A stretch of DNA of 64,000 nt. It comes from Chara braunii. Lineage: Eukaryota; Streptophyta; Charophyceae; Charales; Characeae. The stretch's first letter is position 1. Each line of letters opens with the position of its first letter. A program made the translations under genes and the position numbers. Below are positions 45,678 through 56,931 of this stretch, one piece after another. The stretch covers positions 350,137-414,136 of the forward strand of contig BFEA01000884.1 in the NCBI GenBank assembly GCA_003427395.1, read 5' to 3'. The notes beneath the pieces were generated by a model, which saw only the letters and a list, made by a program, of their open reading frames with translations, did no database searches and was not told the origin of the DNA.

Positions 45678-46352
45678 CCGGACATCCAAGACAATGTAGA
45701 CCAACAGTGCCACGTGGCACCAGCAGACTAGTCATCAAGCAGCAGCGTGACGACGAAGTTGAAGACACCAGGTACGTATCACGACCCCAACCACATTCTT
45801 GAATCCTCCTTCCGAGTACTTGTCAAGTAGAACAGCAATACAGGCGCCCAACGCCTTCCACCTCAGCAGCAGTCCTACGTGGCAGCGGCCAGCGACGAGC
45901 GCCGGTCTTCCAGTCCTCCCAGCAGCGTCTCGCCAGCAAGACAGCATGACGCAAGAGCGTCGAGTCAGCATAGACTCCAGACGAGAGTCCAGATGTCAAA
46001 GCCAGGTAGTCAACTCAATATATAGTGTTGACGGCAGGATCTGGACCCCAGCCTCAAGTCAGCAGTGGCCGAGATCAGATTGTTGTCGACGACCTGGATT
46101 GAGTTGAAACTGTATCCTCCTTGGTCCACCAGTTTGACTGAGTACCTGCACACATACAAGTCAATGCACACGACCAAAGGCCTGGGCGAGGTACCTGGAC
46201 CGACAATTGGCTTTGACCTTTGAATTTCCTGTTGTGCCTGGTCACACAACATCTGCAGCGGCCTGAGGCCGAGCAACGCGTGGTCGCACTGCTCGCCGGG
46301 CCTGGGCCTTGGTTACAGCGCCCAGGCCGCTGATGAACGCGGTTTACTGCAT
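45678..46352 (-). repeat. 3' LTR of Ty3/gypsy element 2
   Basis: Closely similar in direct orientation to 52804-53574, and directly downstream of pol on the minus strand. It lacks about 97 bp present in the right copy (about 53015-53110). The outer end next to pol begins TGCAGTAAACC on the minus strand; the far end (GTCCGG) does not show the usual CA, so the left boundary is uncertain. Confidence 0.75.
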
Positions 46353-46390
46353 TCCTGCCGGCCCGAATTCGAGTTCCACCGCAGAAATAC

Positions 46391-49300
46391 TTAAGACTTC
46401 AGTCCGCGTTCATAGCTAGCAACAATATCAGGAGCAGTATCCAGCAGTTCCCGCCTGCTAAACCAACGGTCTTCAGATTCAGATTGGAACTGGAATCTCA
46501 CCTTATACTGCTTCTGAGGTCTGCCTCCCCCACTAGTAGAAAATAATCCATGTTCAGTAATTTTCTCAACCACATAACTGCCATTCATAGACGGAGGAAT
46601 TGCAGATGGTCGGTGAGGGAACTCTATTCCTTCTACATATGGAAGTAGTTTAGACGCGTGGAAGACGGGGTATGTCCAAAGTTGAGGGGGAATGTCAATC
46701 CGGTAGGAGGGTCCATCTACATCCCCTATCACCTTGAGCACTTCCCAGGGTCCCAGATAAACAGGCATCAGTTTCTGAGAAACATCTTCTTCTAAAGTGA
46801 ATTCTTTGGACTTAACCCAGACCAAGTCACCAACTTGAAATGTAGACGGACGTCGGTGTTTGTTAGCTCGTTCAATCATACGCTCTTGGGTTTTTTTCAA
46901 GTTTTCCTTCACCTTTTTTATGTCTTTTTGAAACATAATGGCATACTCCTTTGTCCCACGTGGAAGTCTAAGGAACTGGTCCTTAGTTAGGACATCAATG
47001 GGACGCTTAGGTTTCCAGCCCTTGTGCAGTGCGTTAGGTGTGTGTCCCGTTGCGGTATGCACACTATTGTTATATGCACCGACAATCTTGGGTAAGTTCT
47101 CGTCCCAGTCCACTTGGTCAGGACGGACATACATTCTCAAAAGTTGTTGGACCATATGGTTCATTTGCTCAGACTGTCCATTCGTTTCAGGGTGTCTATC
47201 TGACGACATGGTGAGCCGTGTACCGTATGCCTCCATCAACTTCTGCCAAGGCATGCTTGTGAACCTGACATCACGGTCAGATACGATAGACACAGGAAAC
47301 CCATACTCAGTTACCCATCACATCTGAAATTTAGCAATCACAAGCTCAGTCTTGGCGTCTGCAGGCAAGGGTATGAACATAGCATATTTGGAGAAACGGT
47401 CAACCACAACCATCACTTGACAATTGCCATTTCGGGACTTGGTGAGTTTCATGAAGTCAATGGACACGGACTTACCTGGCTCACTCGGAATAGGTAGTGG
47501 TCGGAGTAAACTCGAAGGTTTCTCAAGAGACGGTTTGTTTCTCTGACATACTTGGCATATACGTACATATGTTAGCACATGCTCTTTCAAACCCTTCCAT
47601 TCATAGTGCTCACACACCTCAACATACGTCTTCTTGAACCCAAAGTGTCCCTCTGTATCATGACATTCCCCAATCAATAGACTTTTAAGTTCTTCCTTGT
47701 GAGGAATGCACAGTCTCTCTTCAGTTTGGTCCAACAAGAAGAGTAAGCCATCAGACAATCGATAGTGAGGAAGTTGGGATGGATCCTTGGCTAGGATATC
47801 CATGATTGGTTTCCAGACAGGGTCAGTGGCATATCCAACGCGGATTTGGTCTTTTACATCATTCCCAACATCCAGGTAAGAGACAATAGCCCCAAAGAAA
47901 TCACTCCTCCTAGATAGTGCGTCTGCTACAACATAGGACTTACCTTTAATAGTTTTGAGTTCGAAATCGAAGGTATCGATGAAAGCAGACCAACGCACCA
48001 ACTTGTCAGACAATCGAGGCTGTGTCTTGATCCACTTGAGGGTCGAGTGGTCCGAGTACACAGTAAAATGTCTGCCAAGGAGATAGTGTTTCCATGTCTC
48101 TAGGGCGCAGACTTATGCATACAACTCCCTTTCGTAGGTGGATTTGGCGACCTTTTCACACGGCAGACGTTTAGACATGAACTCAATAGGGCGGTAGCCC
48201 TTGCCGTCGTCTTGTTGTAAGACAGCGCCAACACCGTACCGACTTGCGTCAGTTGTGACGATGAAAGGAAGAGACGGGTCGGCAATCTTAAGAACAGGAT
48301 AGTGGGTCAAAGCGTGTTTCAGCTTTCGAAAGGATGACTCACAATCCNTGTCCCACAGCCAGATAGTACCTTTCTTGAGCAATCTTCTCATTGGAGCAGC
48401 GATAACTGAGAAGTTCCTAACGAACTTCCTATAGTAACTTGCTAATCCAAGGAAAGATCGCAGGTCTGTCAGAGTCTTCGGCTGTGGCNAANCTNTGATC
48501 NCCGAGATCTTCTTTTCCTCGGGCCTCAATCCCTCCTCGTTCACTATATGTCCCAAGTACAGGACCTCAGATTTAGCGAACTCGGATTTCTTTGGGTTGA
48601 GTTTGAAGTTACCTTCGCGGAACTTCCCGAGTACTAGACGAAGGTGTCGATGATGATCTTCTAGTGTCTTACTATACACTAGAATGTCATCCAAGTAGAC
48701 GATTACAAAGTCGTCGAGCCATTGCCTAAACAACTCATTCATTGACCTTTGGAAGGTCGCAGGTGCGTTCGTTAGACCAAATGGCATCACGATGAACTTG
48801 TAATGACCATATCTCGTACGGAACGCGGTCTTATGCTGATCGGCGGGATCCACCTCGATCTCGTGGTACCCAGACTTAAGCTCACCTTCCTTTTTGGGCA
48901 CAAACAAGACAAATGCACCATAAGGAGAGGAGCTAGGGCGAATCCATCCCTTCTCCGTCAACTCAGATAGTTGTTTCTTAAGTTCCTCAAGTTCCCTTGG
49001 AGACATGCGATAGATAGGGCCCTTGGGAACCTTGCTACCGGGCACAATCTCGATCGTGTGCTTGATAGCACGCGAAGTGACCCCGGTTGGTTCAGACAGA
49101 ACATCGGCAAACTNNGTTAGGAGTGCATCTATGCCAGGAGGATGGGTAGTTGAAGACTCACCTACTTTCTTAACTAACAACATTACTACCTCATCCTCTA
49201 ACTTCTTCTTTGCAACCATCGATCGGAATGCAAGGTAGCTCATACAACAAAAAGACAAGACAGAATCAGACCCTGACCGATGATACAACTTAATCGGTTG

Positions 49301-49762
49301 TAACTCAAACGATTCATCCTTAATTCTTACTTCTTTCTGTTTGAAATCAATCTTGGGATCAGCTTCCTCGTGCCAATCCATTCCCAAGATGATATCAAAC
49401 GGCATGTTCTTCTCGATTAGGAAGGGAAGCTCATGCCAAATCTTCTTCCCATCCTTGGTACTGAACTGACAACGAACACGATCGACATACTGCGTTACCG
49501 TCATCGTGCTTTTGTCAGCCAACATAGACGTGATCGGTTTAGACAAAGTCTGGATCTTCATGCCGAGATGCAACTTGCGGATTGCACGTTCAGACATGTA
49601 AGATCGTGTGGACCCAGGGTCCAACATCGCACCCACGTGTGTGCGATTAACTATGAAGTCAGCAATCAACAATTCACCCTTAGACTTGGCTTTCTTCGCC
49701 CACGAACTGCGTAACGCGACTAGCTCGCCACCCAACTCGTCAAGGGAGTCGTCCAGAGACAT
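46391..49762 (-). pseudogene. pol: Ty3/gypsy pol, element 2 (nearly continuous)
   Basis: One minus-strand frame with two nonsense codons (TAA 48113-48115; TGA 47318-47320) and a few ambiguous bases. Order: protease VGAMLDPGSTRSYMS (D-P-G-S-T); RT with GWIRPSSSPYG, LFVPKKEG, IVMPFGLTNAPATFQRSMN, FVIVYLDDILVYSKT; RNase H FIVTTDASRYGVGAVLQQDD and STYERELYA, then TVYSDHSTLKW and VVADALSRR; integrase finger ECHDTEGHFGFKK...CQVCQRNK; Asp in VVVDRFSKY, Asp in SIVSDRDVRFTS, Glu in HPETNGQSEQMN; C-terminus QYKVRFQFQSESEDRWFSR. Between PKKEG and ELKSGYHEI an in-frame deletion has removed the RT segment with the first catalytic Asp (element 1 keeps RMCIDYRG...KIDLKFGYH). Inactive. Confidence 0.9.
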
Positions 49763-49874
49763 GCATAGGCGGAAGGGTTTCCATCCTCTGCCACGGGAGT
49801 CGGAGTGTGGAAAGGGATCGTGGGCGCCTCACATGTAATCGCACCCTCCGACTCTGTAGGAACAAATGTTATTC

Positions 49875-51823
49875 CTACGGGCTGCTCCCTTTTGGGTTCT
49901 TAATCAATGGACAAAAGGCAATGATATGCCCCGCAGTGCCACACTTGAGACACTGCGCATTATTCATTCTATCCTGCCATACCTCCCGGGTTAGTCCCAT
50001 CTTCAGCCACGGTCTGCCGGCCGCAATCCCAGGATGGTATGGGAAGGAGCGTGGTTTCCCCTTCGGTCTCGTATTCGATGACGGTCCTCCCTTGTTGACC
50101 GTCGCAGCGGTGACCTCCCCCTTTCCGTGGTCACTGCTGCTGTCACCACCACCCTCGTTCTCCAATGGCCATTTCTCCATTGTATCGTCGTCGAATACGA
50201 CGAGGGTGTGGTCTTGGCGCTTTTGACGCCATAAGATCCGCTTGCCGATGCATCCTGACTGCCTCCTCTTTCATTCTTTACGGCAGCAGCATAGGAACCT
50301 TTGACTTGCGAAGTCATTTGTTCCCGCTGCAACGCCAGGTCGCGGAACTGACGGTAACTATACTTACCGGACTTGGCCTCGGGGACCAAGTGCCCTCGGA
50401 TCGGTTCGGGCAATGCACGCGAGTAAATGTAGAGGACCTGAGAGTCCTGCAGGTTAAGACCGGGAACCTGCAACAATCGGTCAACCTCACGAGACAATGA
50501 CTCAACTGAAGACCAGGACTTTTGTCCTATCGTGGTGAGTTGGTCGAAGGCCTTATCGGCCGTAGTCTTGTCCAAGAAACAGTCCTTGACTTTTGCAAGG
50601 AACTGCTTCAAGGTCATAGTCTTCGCCCACTCACCTATATCGTCAAACCCCGCGGCATTTGCTTCCGCCATAACCCATTGCTTCACCTCACCCCCCATAC
50701 AAGAAGTGGTGAACGCAATTTGCGACTCTTCTTCTACCGGTGCGGTCCCAACATAGGTCTGGATCTCTGCGATCCAGAGTGGAAGGCTTTCTTCTTTCTT
50801 ATTAGAAAAAGTAAAAGGCAATTTCATCTTCACCTTTTTTTTTTTCTTTGGCTTAGTCGGATCTGCGGGTTTGGCATTGTCCTTAGGAGGGGGAGGGGGA
50901 CCGTTGGGACCACCATTCCCATTTCCGTTCCCGTTCCCATTCCCGTTTCCATCACCATCCCCGTCAAGTTTCTCTTCCGGTTTCATCTCTGGTTCCTTTT
51001 TCGTTTCCTTTTTGGATGCGTCGTCGTCTTTCATTCCGCTGATGCGCAACCTATCAATCTTGACGTCATTTTTTTTATCCTCGTTTCCTTTTTCTTCCTC
51101 ACTTTCAATCAAAGGGGCTTTCCCCTTAACGATGTTAGTGATAACGTTGAGACCAACAGCCAATTCATCCATTTTATTCTGCTGTTGGTCCAATTTCTCC
51201 TCAAGGAAAGCCAGATATGTCAGTATTTGCCCCAGCGTCTGGGCGACATCCTTCTCATCCAAATAAACGTGCTGCTGAACTCTACCCATTCTCTGCTGCA
51301 ACTTAGTTTTCTGTTCTTTTCCTTGCAACAGTTCTTCCCGCTTCTTTTCTTCTTTCGCGAGTGTCTCCTTTAACTGTTGTATGTTCTCTTCAATGCTTTC
51401 CACTTTCACTGCTGGCGCACCATCCTTTCGCTGAGCTATTTCTTCCAACTGTTGGATGGTAAATTGGTCCAGTATCTGAGGACACTGGCCAATAACCTTC
51501 TGGATTTCAATCGCTGCTGCTATCATCTCCACACCCATGGTAGCTTTGGCCAAACGATCAGAGATCGCATCAAGGTCAAATTTACCCCGGATGTGTTCTC
51601 TTGCAGCAGGGACACCAAACTCCATATCCACCAGCAGTTGGGAGAGGAGCTCTCCCAGTTCACTTCTTCGTGCCTCGATCTGGGCATGTGTACGCGGCTC
51701 AGTCGAGGAGCTACTTGCTCCCACCGCATAAGGCACTTGCCCAGGTCCGAACAAACGAGGCACCCACCGGGTCAGAATAGACTGACGCATGTGCTCAGCA
51801 ATCGGTGCCATGATCAACATCAA
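49875..51823 (-). pseudogene. gag: Ty3/gypsy gag, element 2
   Basis: Start MMLIMAPIAEHMRQ at 51823. Coiled coil (about residues 150-200: IEENIQQLKETLAKEEKKRE), charged linker, Asp/Gly then Asn/Gly dipeptide run and Pro run (about residues 290-320), then the gag core LPFTFSNKKEESLPLWIAEI, AFTTSCMGGEVKQWVMAEA, DQLTTIGQKSWSSVESL and LYIYSRALPEPIRGHLVPEA. A frameshift near 50175 moves into 50180-49875, which ends with the zinc knuckle QCLKCGTAGHIIAFC. Capsid and nucleocapsid of the retrotransposon. Pol starts 110 bp downstream. Confidence 0.8.
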
Positions 51824-52803
51824 TAGGAAACCTAACAGACCAATTCTTACTCAATAAAAGAAAACAGACAATATTATTTGATGGCTGAACAGCCACTCAA
51901 CGTCAGTACAAGCAGATAATTCACAAGAAAATAAATAAAATAAAAATAATTACTTATTCTCTTGATTGATTTCTTTTTTATATGTTGTTCTAATTTCGTT
52001 TTCTCTTATTCGTGTGATGACTTGTCTTCCAGGTAATCTTAGCAGGCCAAGGTCATTAGCATTTATAGGTACGTGTGCACGCACAACCAGGCAACAGGTA
52101 AGTACTGACAACACAACCAATCAACGTCAGTCTTCCCCACAAAGCCACATCAGCATGCACTCTAATCACCCCGACAGCAATCAAGCACCACAAGCCAAAG
52201 TCTGCCGCTCGTGCCGCTCTCAGCGTCGGAATGCATCAATCGTTTCCCGAGGCACGTCGTGCCTGCTTCGGCCAACCCCCCCGGTATGCCAACTCAACTT
52301 TCGCCAAGTCATCACTTCGAACCAATCAAAGATCGTGGGGGGTGGCTTCAGCAATGAATGTTGGTCGCTCTTTCTCTTGTTACCCGGATCCGTTTGTGAA
52401 GGTGAACTCCCACAATGCCGCGCTTCACAAGTCTGCTCGCCGCATCCCAAATCCAATCAAAGCCTGCCACATCAGCACTTGATCTCGCCAAGGCCAGCGA
52501 GTACTCAAACAGCCAATCAATTAGCTCCACTCGTCTCTGACTGGCGAAATAGCAATGCGGCAACTCTGTTTCGTCGGCGAGATATCATCAGCACATGACA
52601 AGAAGTTCCCACTCGATATCCCACGCGGACGTGGAAGTGCCACGTCAGCATCAAAGTCCAATGGCAGTCAATATCCTGCCCGTCATCACCATGTCCATCA
52701 CGCGCGTCGTCGGGCTCGATGTCTAGACAACGTGTTAATAAACACGCGTGACAATAATGTCGCGAAGCGAGAACATCCCTCTCTCGCAACCACAGTCTTC
52801 GGG
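51824..52803 (-). other. Leader of element 2, between 5' LTR and gag
   Basis: About 980 bp without coding. I do not find a convincing primer-binding site next to the LTR end. Recurring words CCACATCAGCA and AATCAAAG occur around 52140-52470. Confidence 0.5.
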
Positions 52804-53572
52804 CCGGACATCCAAGACAATGTAGACCAACAGTGCCACGTGGCACCAGCAGACCAGTCATCAAGCAGCAGTGTAACGACGAAGTTGAAGACACCAGGTA
52901 CGTATCACGACCCCAACCACAGTCTTGAATCCTCCTTCCGAGTACTTGTCAAGTAGAACAGCAATACAGGCGCCCAGCGCCTTCCACCTCAGCAACAGTC
53001 CTACGTGGCAGCGGCCACGAAGATGACATGTGGCATCTGCCACGTTGACAACCCCTCATACAGTAGTGCGCCAACCAGCATGCTGGTCGCACAGCACACT
53101 CAAGCCACGAACCAGCAACGAGCGCCGGTCGTCCAGTCCTCCCAGCAGTGTCTCGCCAGCAAGACAGCATGACGCAAGAGCGTCGAGTCAGCATAGACTC
53201 CAGACGAGAGTCTAGATGTTAAAGCCAGGTAGTCAACTCAATATGTAGTGTTGACGGCAGGGTCTGGACCCCAACCTCAAGTCAGCAATGGCCGAGATCA
53301 GATTGTCGTCGACGGCCTGGATTGAGTTGAAACTGTATCCTCCTTGGTCCACCAGTTTGACTGAGTACCTGCACACATACAAGTCAATGCACACGACCAA
53401 AGGCCTAGGCGAGGTACCTGGACCGACAGTTGGCTTTGACCTTTGAATTCCCTGCTGTGCCTGGTCACACAGCATCTGCAGCGGCCTGAGGCCGAGCAAC
53501 GCGTGGTCGCACTGCTCGCTGGGCCTGGGCCTTGGTTACAGCGTCAGGCCACTGATGAACGCGGTTTACTGC

Positions 53573-53574
<2 letters not shown>
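52804..53574 (-). repeat. 5' LTR of Ty3/gypsy element 2
   Basis: Partner of 45678-46352. Upstream of gag on the minus strand. It borders a TA microsatellite at 53575, which may have been the target site. Confidence 0.75.

Positions 53575-53605
<31 letters not shown>
53575..53605. repeat. (TA)n microsatellite
   Basis: About 30 bases of TA between the LTR and the hammerhead-like motif. Confidence 0.9.
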
Positions 53606-53608
<3 letters not shown>

Positions 53609-53660
53609 GCCTCCTGATGAGTCGGTGAAACTCCGACGAAACAGTTTGTCACAGCCCCTC
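53606..53660 (+). ncRNA. Hammerhead-like ribozyme motif
   Basis: CUGAUGA (53614-53620), stem II GUCGG/CCGAC (5 perfect pairs) with loop UGAAACU, GAAA (53638-53641), short stem III (A-U, C-G, A-U, loop GUU) and cleavage triplet GUC (53648-53650). The core and two stems are exact, but the flanks (GCCUC before, ACAGC after) do not pair as stem I. It is unrelated in sequence to the pseudo-LTR ribozymes. It may be a decayed copy, or stem I may need a neighbouring repeat now in the gap. Confidence 0.5.
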
Positions 53661-53682
53661 GTTTGTTGTCCTCTTCTCTCTC

Positions 53683-53802
53683 NNNNNNNNNNNNNNNNNN
53701 NNNNNNNNNNNNNNNNNNNNNNNNNNNNNNNNNNNNNNNNNNNNNNNNNNNNNNNNNNNNNNNNNNNNNNNNNNNNNNNNNNNNNNNNNNNNNNNNNNNN
53801 NN
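53683..53802. other. Assembly gap (120 N)
   Basis: Run of N; content unknown. Confidence 1.
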
Positions 53803-54454
53803 AAAAAAAAAAAAAAAAAACGTCATCAAAAACATCTGAAAAAAATATATGTTATGGAGAAAAATAAATTAAACAAGATTTGCCTGAGCATTACATCCGA
53901 ATTCCTTACCAAATTTGAAATAAAAATAAAATATGGAAAACAAATACTAATAATAAAAATAAATAAAAATAAAAAGAGAATTAAATTTAGTGAGTGCACG
54001 AGCATGTTTTCGACACCGCCATCTTTGGCAATTTTTCATTTTGTTTTGGCATAGCTAAATGCCCTGAAAATCTACAGATGTGTACTTCACATAATACAAA
54101 ACCCACAAAAAAAGTTTCAAAAAATAATTAAATTGTTTAGACCCCGAACTAAAGTGAAAACAAAAAGTAAAAAGTGAAAAAGTACGTAAGAGAGCACGTT
54201 TTGACACCGCCATCTTTGGGGATTGTTAATTCTTTTTTGGCTCAGCCAAATGACTTGAAAATTTACAGGCATGTACCTCACGTCATAGAGAACTCGCAAA
54301 AAACAATTCAGAAAAAAATAATTAGTTTTAGGCCCCGAAATAATTTTTGGCGGGGGCCGAATGCCGTCGGGTTCGAACCCCGTACGGGACCCCGAACGCC
54401 CGTACGTACGGAGGTCTGCCCGGGGACCTCCGTACGTACGGGCTGATGACCCTG
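53803..54454. mobile_element. Fragment of a hAT-like element with CGTACG words
   Basis: The interior (AACATCTGAAAAAA, ATGTTATGGAG, TTTGCCTGAGCATTACAT, GAATTCCTTACCAAA) resembles the interior of the 13771-14371 element (AATCTGAAAAAA, ATGTTATGCAG, TTTGCCTCAGAGTCATGT, GAATTCCTAACCAAA). The right end has CGTACGTACGG words on both strands (54375-54440), and the minus strand starts CAGGGTCATCAGCC beside a TA run. The left end is lost in the gap. A 'GACACCGCCATCTTTGG' block is repeated at about 54013 and 54200. Confidence 0.5.
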
Positions 54455-54489
54455 TATATATATATATATATATATATATATTACGAAAA

Positions 54490-54590
54490 AAAATTATGTT
54501 CGCCCGAACATGTTTGCGAGCTGTTCAGGCGAACGTGCGAACATGTTCGCGCGAACGTGAAGGGGCGCAAACACGTTCGCCGTGCTACGC
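54490..54590. repeat. GTTCGCGCGAAC word cluster interrupting gag
   Basis: GCGAACATGTTCGCGCGAAC, CGTTCGCC and related words on both strands, abutting the point where the gag frame of element 3 ends. Looks like the tip of another palindrome-word element. Confidence 0.55.
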
Positions 54591-55448
54591 AGCCCTTACC
54601 CATATTGGAACCGTTCTCAACCAAGTGTCGAGAGCCTCCTTCTTATTTCCTGAGAAGGTGGCGGGTGGTTTCAGTGGGGTCTTGGGGTACCATGGTTGTT
54701 TTTGTCCCATTGGTGAGACAGGTGGCCGCTGGGGTGTAGCACCCGCTGCTGGACCAGAAGATGAAGAAGCAACAATCTGAGATAGGGTTGCTGCTGTAGT
54801 ACCGCTTGGTGGTGGTCCAGACTGAGGGGCATAGGGGGCTGTCATCGCTGAGAATGGCAGCGATGGCAAAGTTGTTGGCCGGATTCCTAGCCTGTGCATG
54901 GCATTCAGGATCTGGTCCAGGGTGTCCTGGATAGCGTCCAACTTGCTGTCCATGTACGCATGCATGGACATGATGCTCGCCTTGAAGACCTTTGCTGTGT
55001 TGTCAAGGTCTGAGTCATCTAACCCCTCTAATGCTGCTTTGTCCGCCTCCCAACCCTCTAGTCTGACACTTCTATCTCTAATCTCTTTCTCTCTGTCAGT
55101 AGCCTTTTCAAGTTCCTCCTCTAACCTTAAGCGGATTCTCTCCACCTGCTGGAGTTCCATCTTCTCCCTGGTAAGGTGAGGCGACAAGTTGGACTGCACA
55201 CCTGCCATCTGATTAGAGCCAGCTCCTGACGTACTGGAGTCGGACTGCGAGATGGACCAGTCTCGCGGCATGCCGAGGGAGTTTGCAGCAGATGATGCTG
55301 CAGAGGTAGCCATTGCTACCGCACTGACTGCTGCTGCTGCCAATGCTCTCTTCGCAGTCGCTGCTACTTCCCTTGCAATCTCTAGATTACGGGCTCTTAC
55401 TTCGGCCCTTAGTCTTCTTTCATCTCCTGGTAGTAGGACCTGGAACAC
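54591..55448 (-). pseudogene. gag: Ty3/gypsy gag N-terminal part, element 3 (interrupted)
   Basis: 286 codons: start MFQVLLPGDERRLRAEVRAR, Ala-rich stretch (about residues 30-60), coiled coil KMELQQVERIRLRLEEELEK (about 95-135), helical part with DSKLDAIQDTLDQILNAM, Pro/Gly/Ser linker, then the gag-core start PATFSGNKKEALDTWLRTVP. The frame is clean until an inserted GTTCGC-word element cuts it near 54600. On the same strand upstream are a leader, primer-binding site and 5' LTR (56932-58014), so this is the 5' part of an LTR element whose remainder is not in place. The LTR belongs to the same family as that of element 1. Confidence 0.7.
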
Positions 55449-56916
55449 TACGGGTATCCTGCCTGTGTCTCGTCGTGTCTGGCTCCTATCGTCAGTTGTA
55501 CCTTCACCCCCGACTGATCCACTTATCGACTAGGCAGACGCTGTCTGCACTAGGACTCTCGCTGGAATCTACCGCAACATGTGTCTGGCCAGGGCTAAAA
55601 ATAAATAAATGATAATTATCCAGTGAGTTACCTACACTACGGTTCAAGCGGTGTCAACAGCATCTACAGAGACTGTAGACATAGTGTACTTCTATCCTGA
55701 TTAGTTCTCTATAGAAGCTTTGAGAAGAACTGACTATGGTAGAATATTACAGTCCTACTCTAGGGTCTGTTAGGTGTCAGCAATTTGTCAACCAACTGAT
55801 CAAAACGAAAATAAACTAATGTGAGCAGATGTATGCACAATGGGTATGCCAGTGTTTGCCAGTTGAGTCCTCAATTGGAATCTCATTCCCTTGTATCCAA
55901 CGTGCCTGTGAGCATCATAAAGGGACAGTGTCTAAGGTGTGCATTAACGGCCCACCCCTGTGCCCAAGGTGTATGCTTATGACCAGCCTGCCCGTTCTTT
56001 ATCCTCGCATGCAACAAGCCTTACGTCTAACTGATCTGGCCAATGAAGAGGCAATTTAAGGACAGCCCCTTAGAGTCCTTAAGAATGATTTAACGTCGCA
56101 ATCAGGACGACGATCACAGCCAGTGGACAGTTCAGACCCAACCATAAATGTTTATAGACAGTCTAAGAGTGTCTACATAGGACTGGTTAGTCCACACACC
56201 CCTTCTATCAGCGCAGCAAAGAGCCTCAAAGGACAAAGCAGCATGGCCTGCGTATACTACTCCCATGGGTTGGCATGGTGACCGTAACCCGTGCTTCGAC
56301 CAGGGCCCTTCAGAGGCATTACCCTCTCCTACTAGATGTGCCACTAGGAAGAATGTCGTCTCTCATGGCAGAGCGCACACAACTCCTCAATACAAAAGGA
56401 TTATTGATCAGCAATAGAATTGTCATCAAAACACTCAGTAAACTCAACCATCCCACATTACTCACTAATGGTGGATAATCATATCTTTTTGAAGTGCTCA
56501 AAATCACTCCATAGATAAGTAATAAGACAGTGGCTGAGGACACTCAAGGTTGGACTCACTTCCTCACGGTAAGAAGAGATTGAGAGGTAGACAAGGAACG
56601 GGAACAACGTACCTGGAGATAGCTGCCCCCAACCACATGTTTCTCACCAATTGGGCCGACGTGCATTTCGATGACCGGTCATAGCCTCGGTACCACCCAC
56701 AAGGCGATGCAGTGCCACCTCATCCAAAATGCCACATCAGCATGCTCTCATCATCATACATACATCCGTTGTCGCCACAACCTTCCAGGGGCCTACCCCT
56801 CTACCTAGGCCCCGCTCTATCAAGCCAGCGCCAAAGTATGCTTACTGCACATGAAGCATCATCAGCGCACCAAGTAACAACGTTGCCAGCGCCAGGTAAG
56901 CGGCGATCACAAACTA
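55449..56916 (-). other. Leader of element 3
   Basis: About 1.47 kb between primer-binding site and gag start. No coding recognised; short ORFs only. Confidence 0.5.
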
Positions 56917-56928
56917 GCTTTGATATCA
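56917..56928 (-). other. Primer-binding site (initiator tRNA-Met type), element 3
   Basis: Minus strand TGATATCAAAGC starts 3 bases after the LTR's CA end. It differs from the common Met-tRNA site TGGTATCAGAGC at two positions, both G to A. Confidence 0.65.
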
Positions 56929-56931
56929 AAT

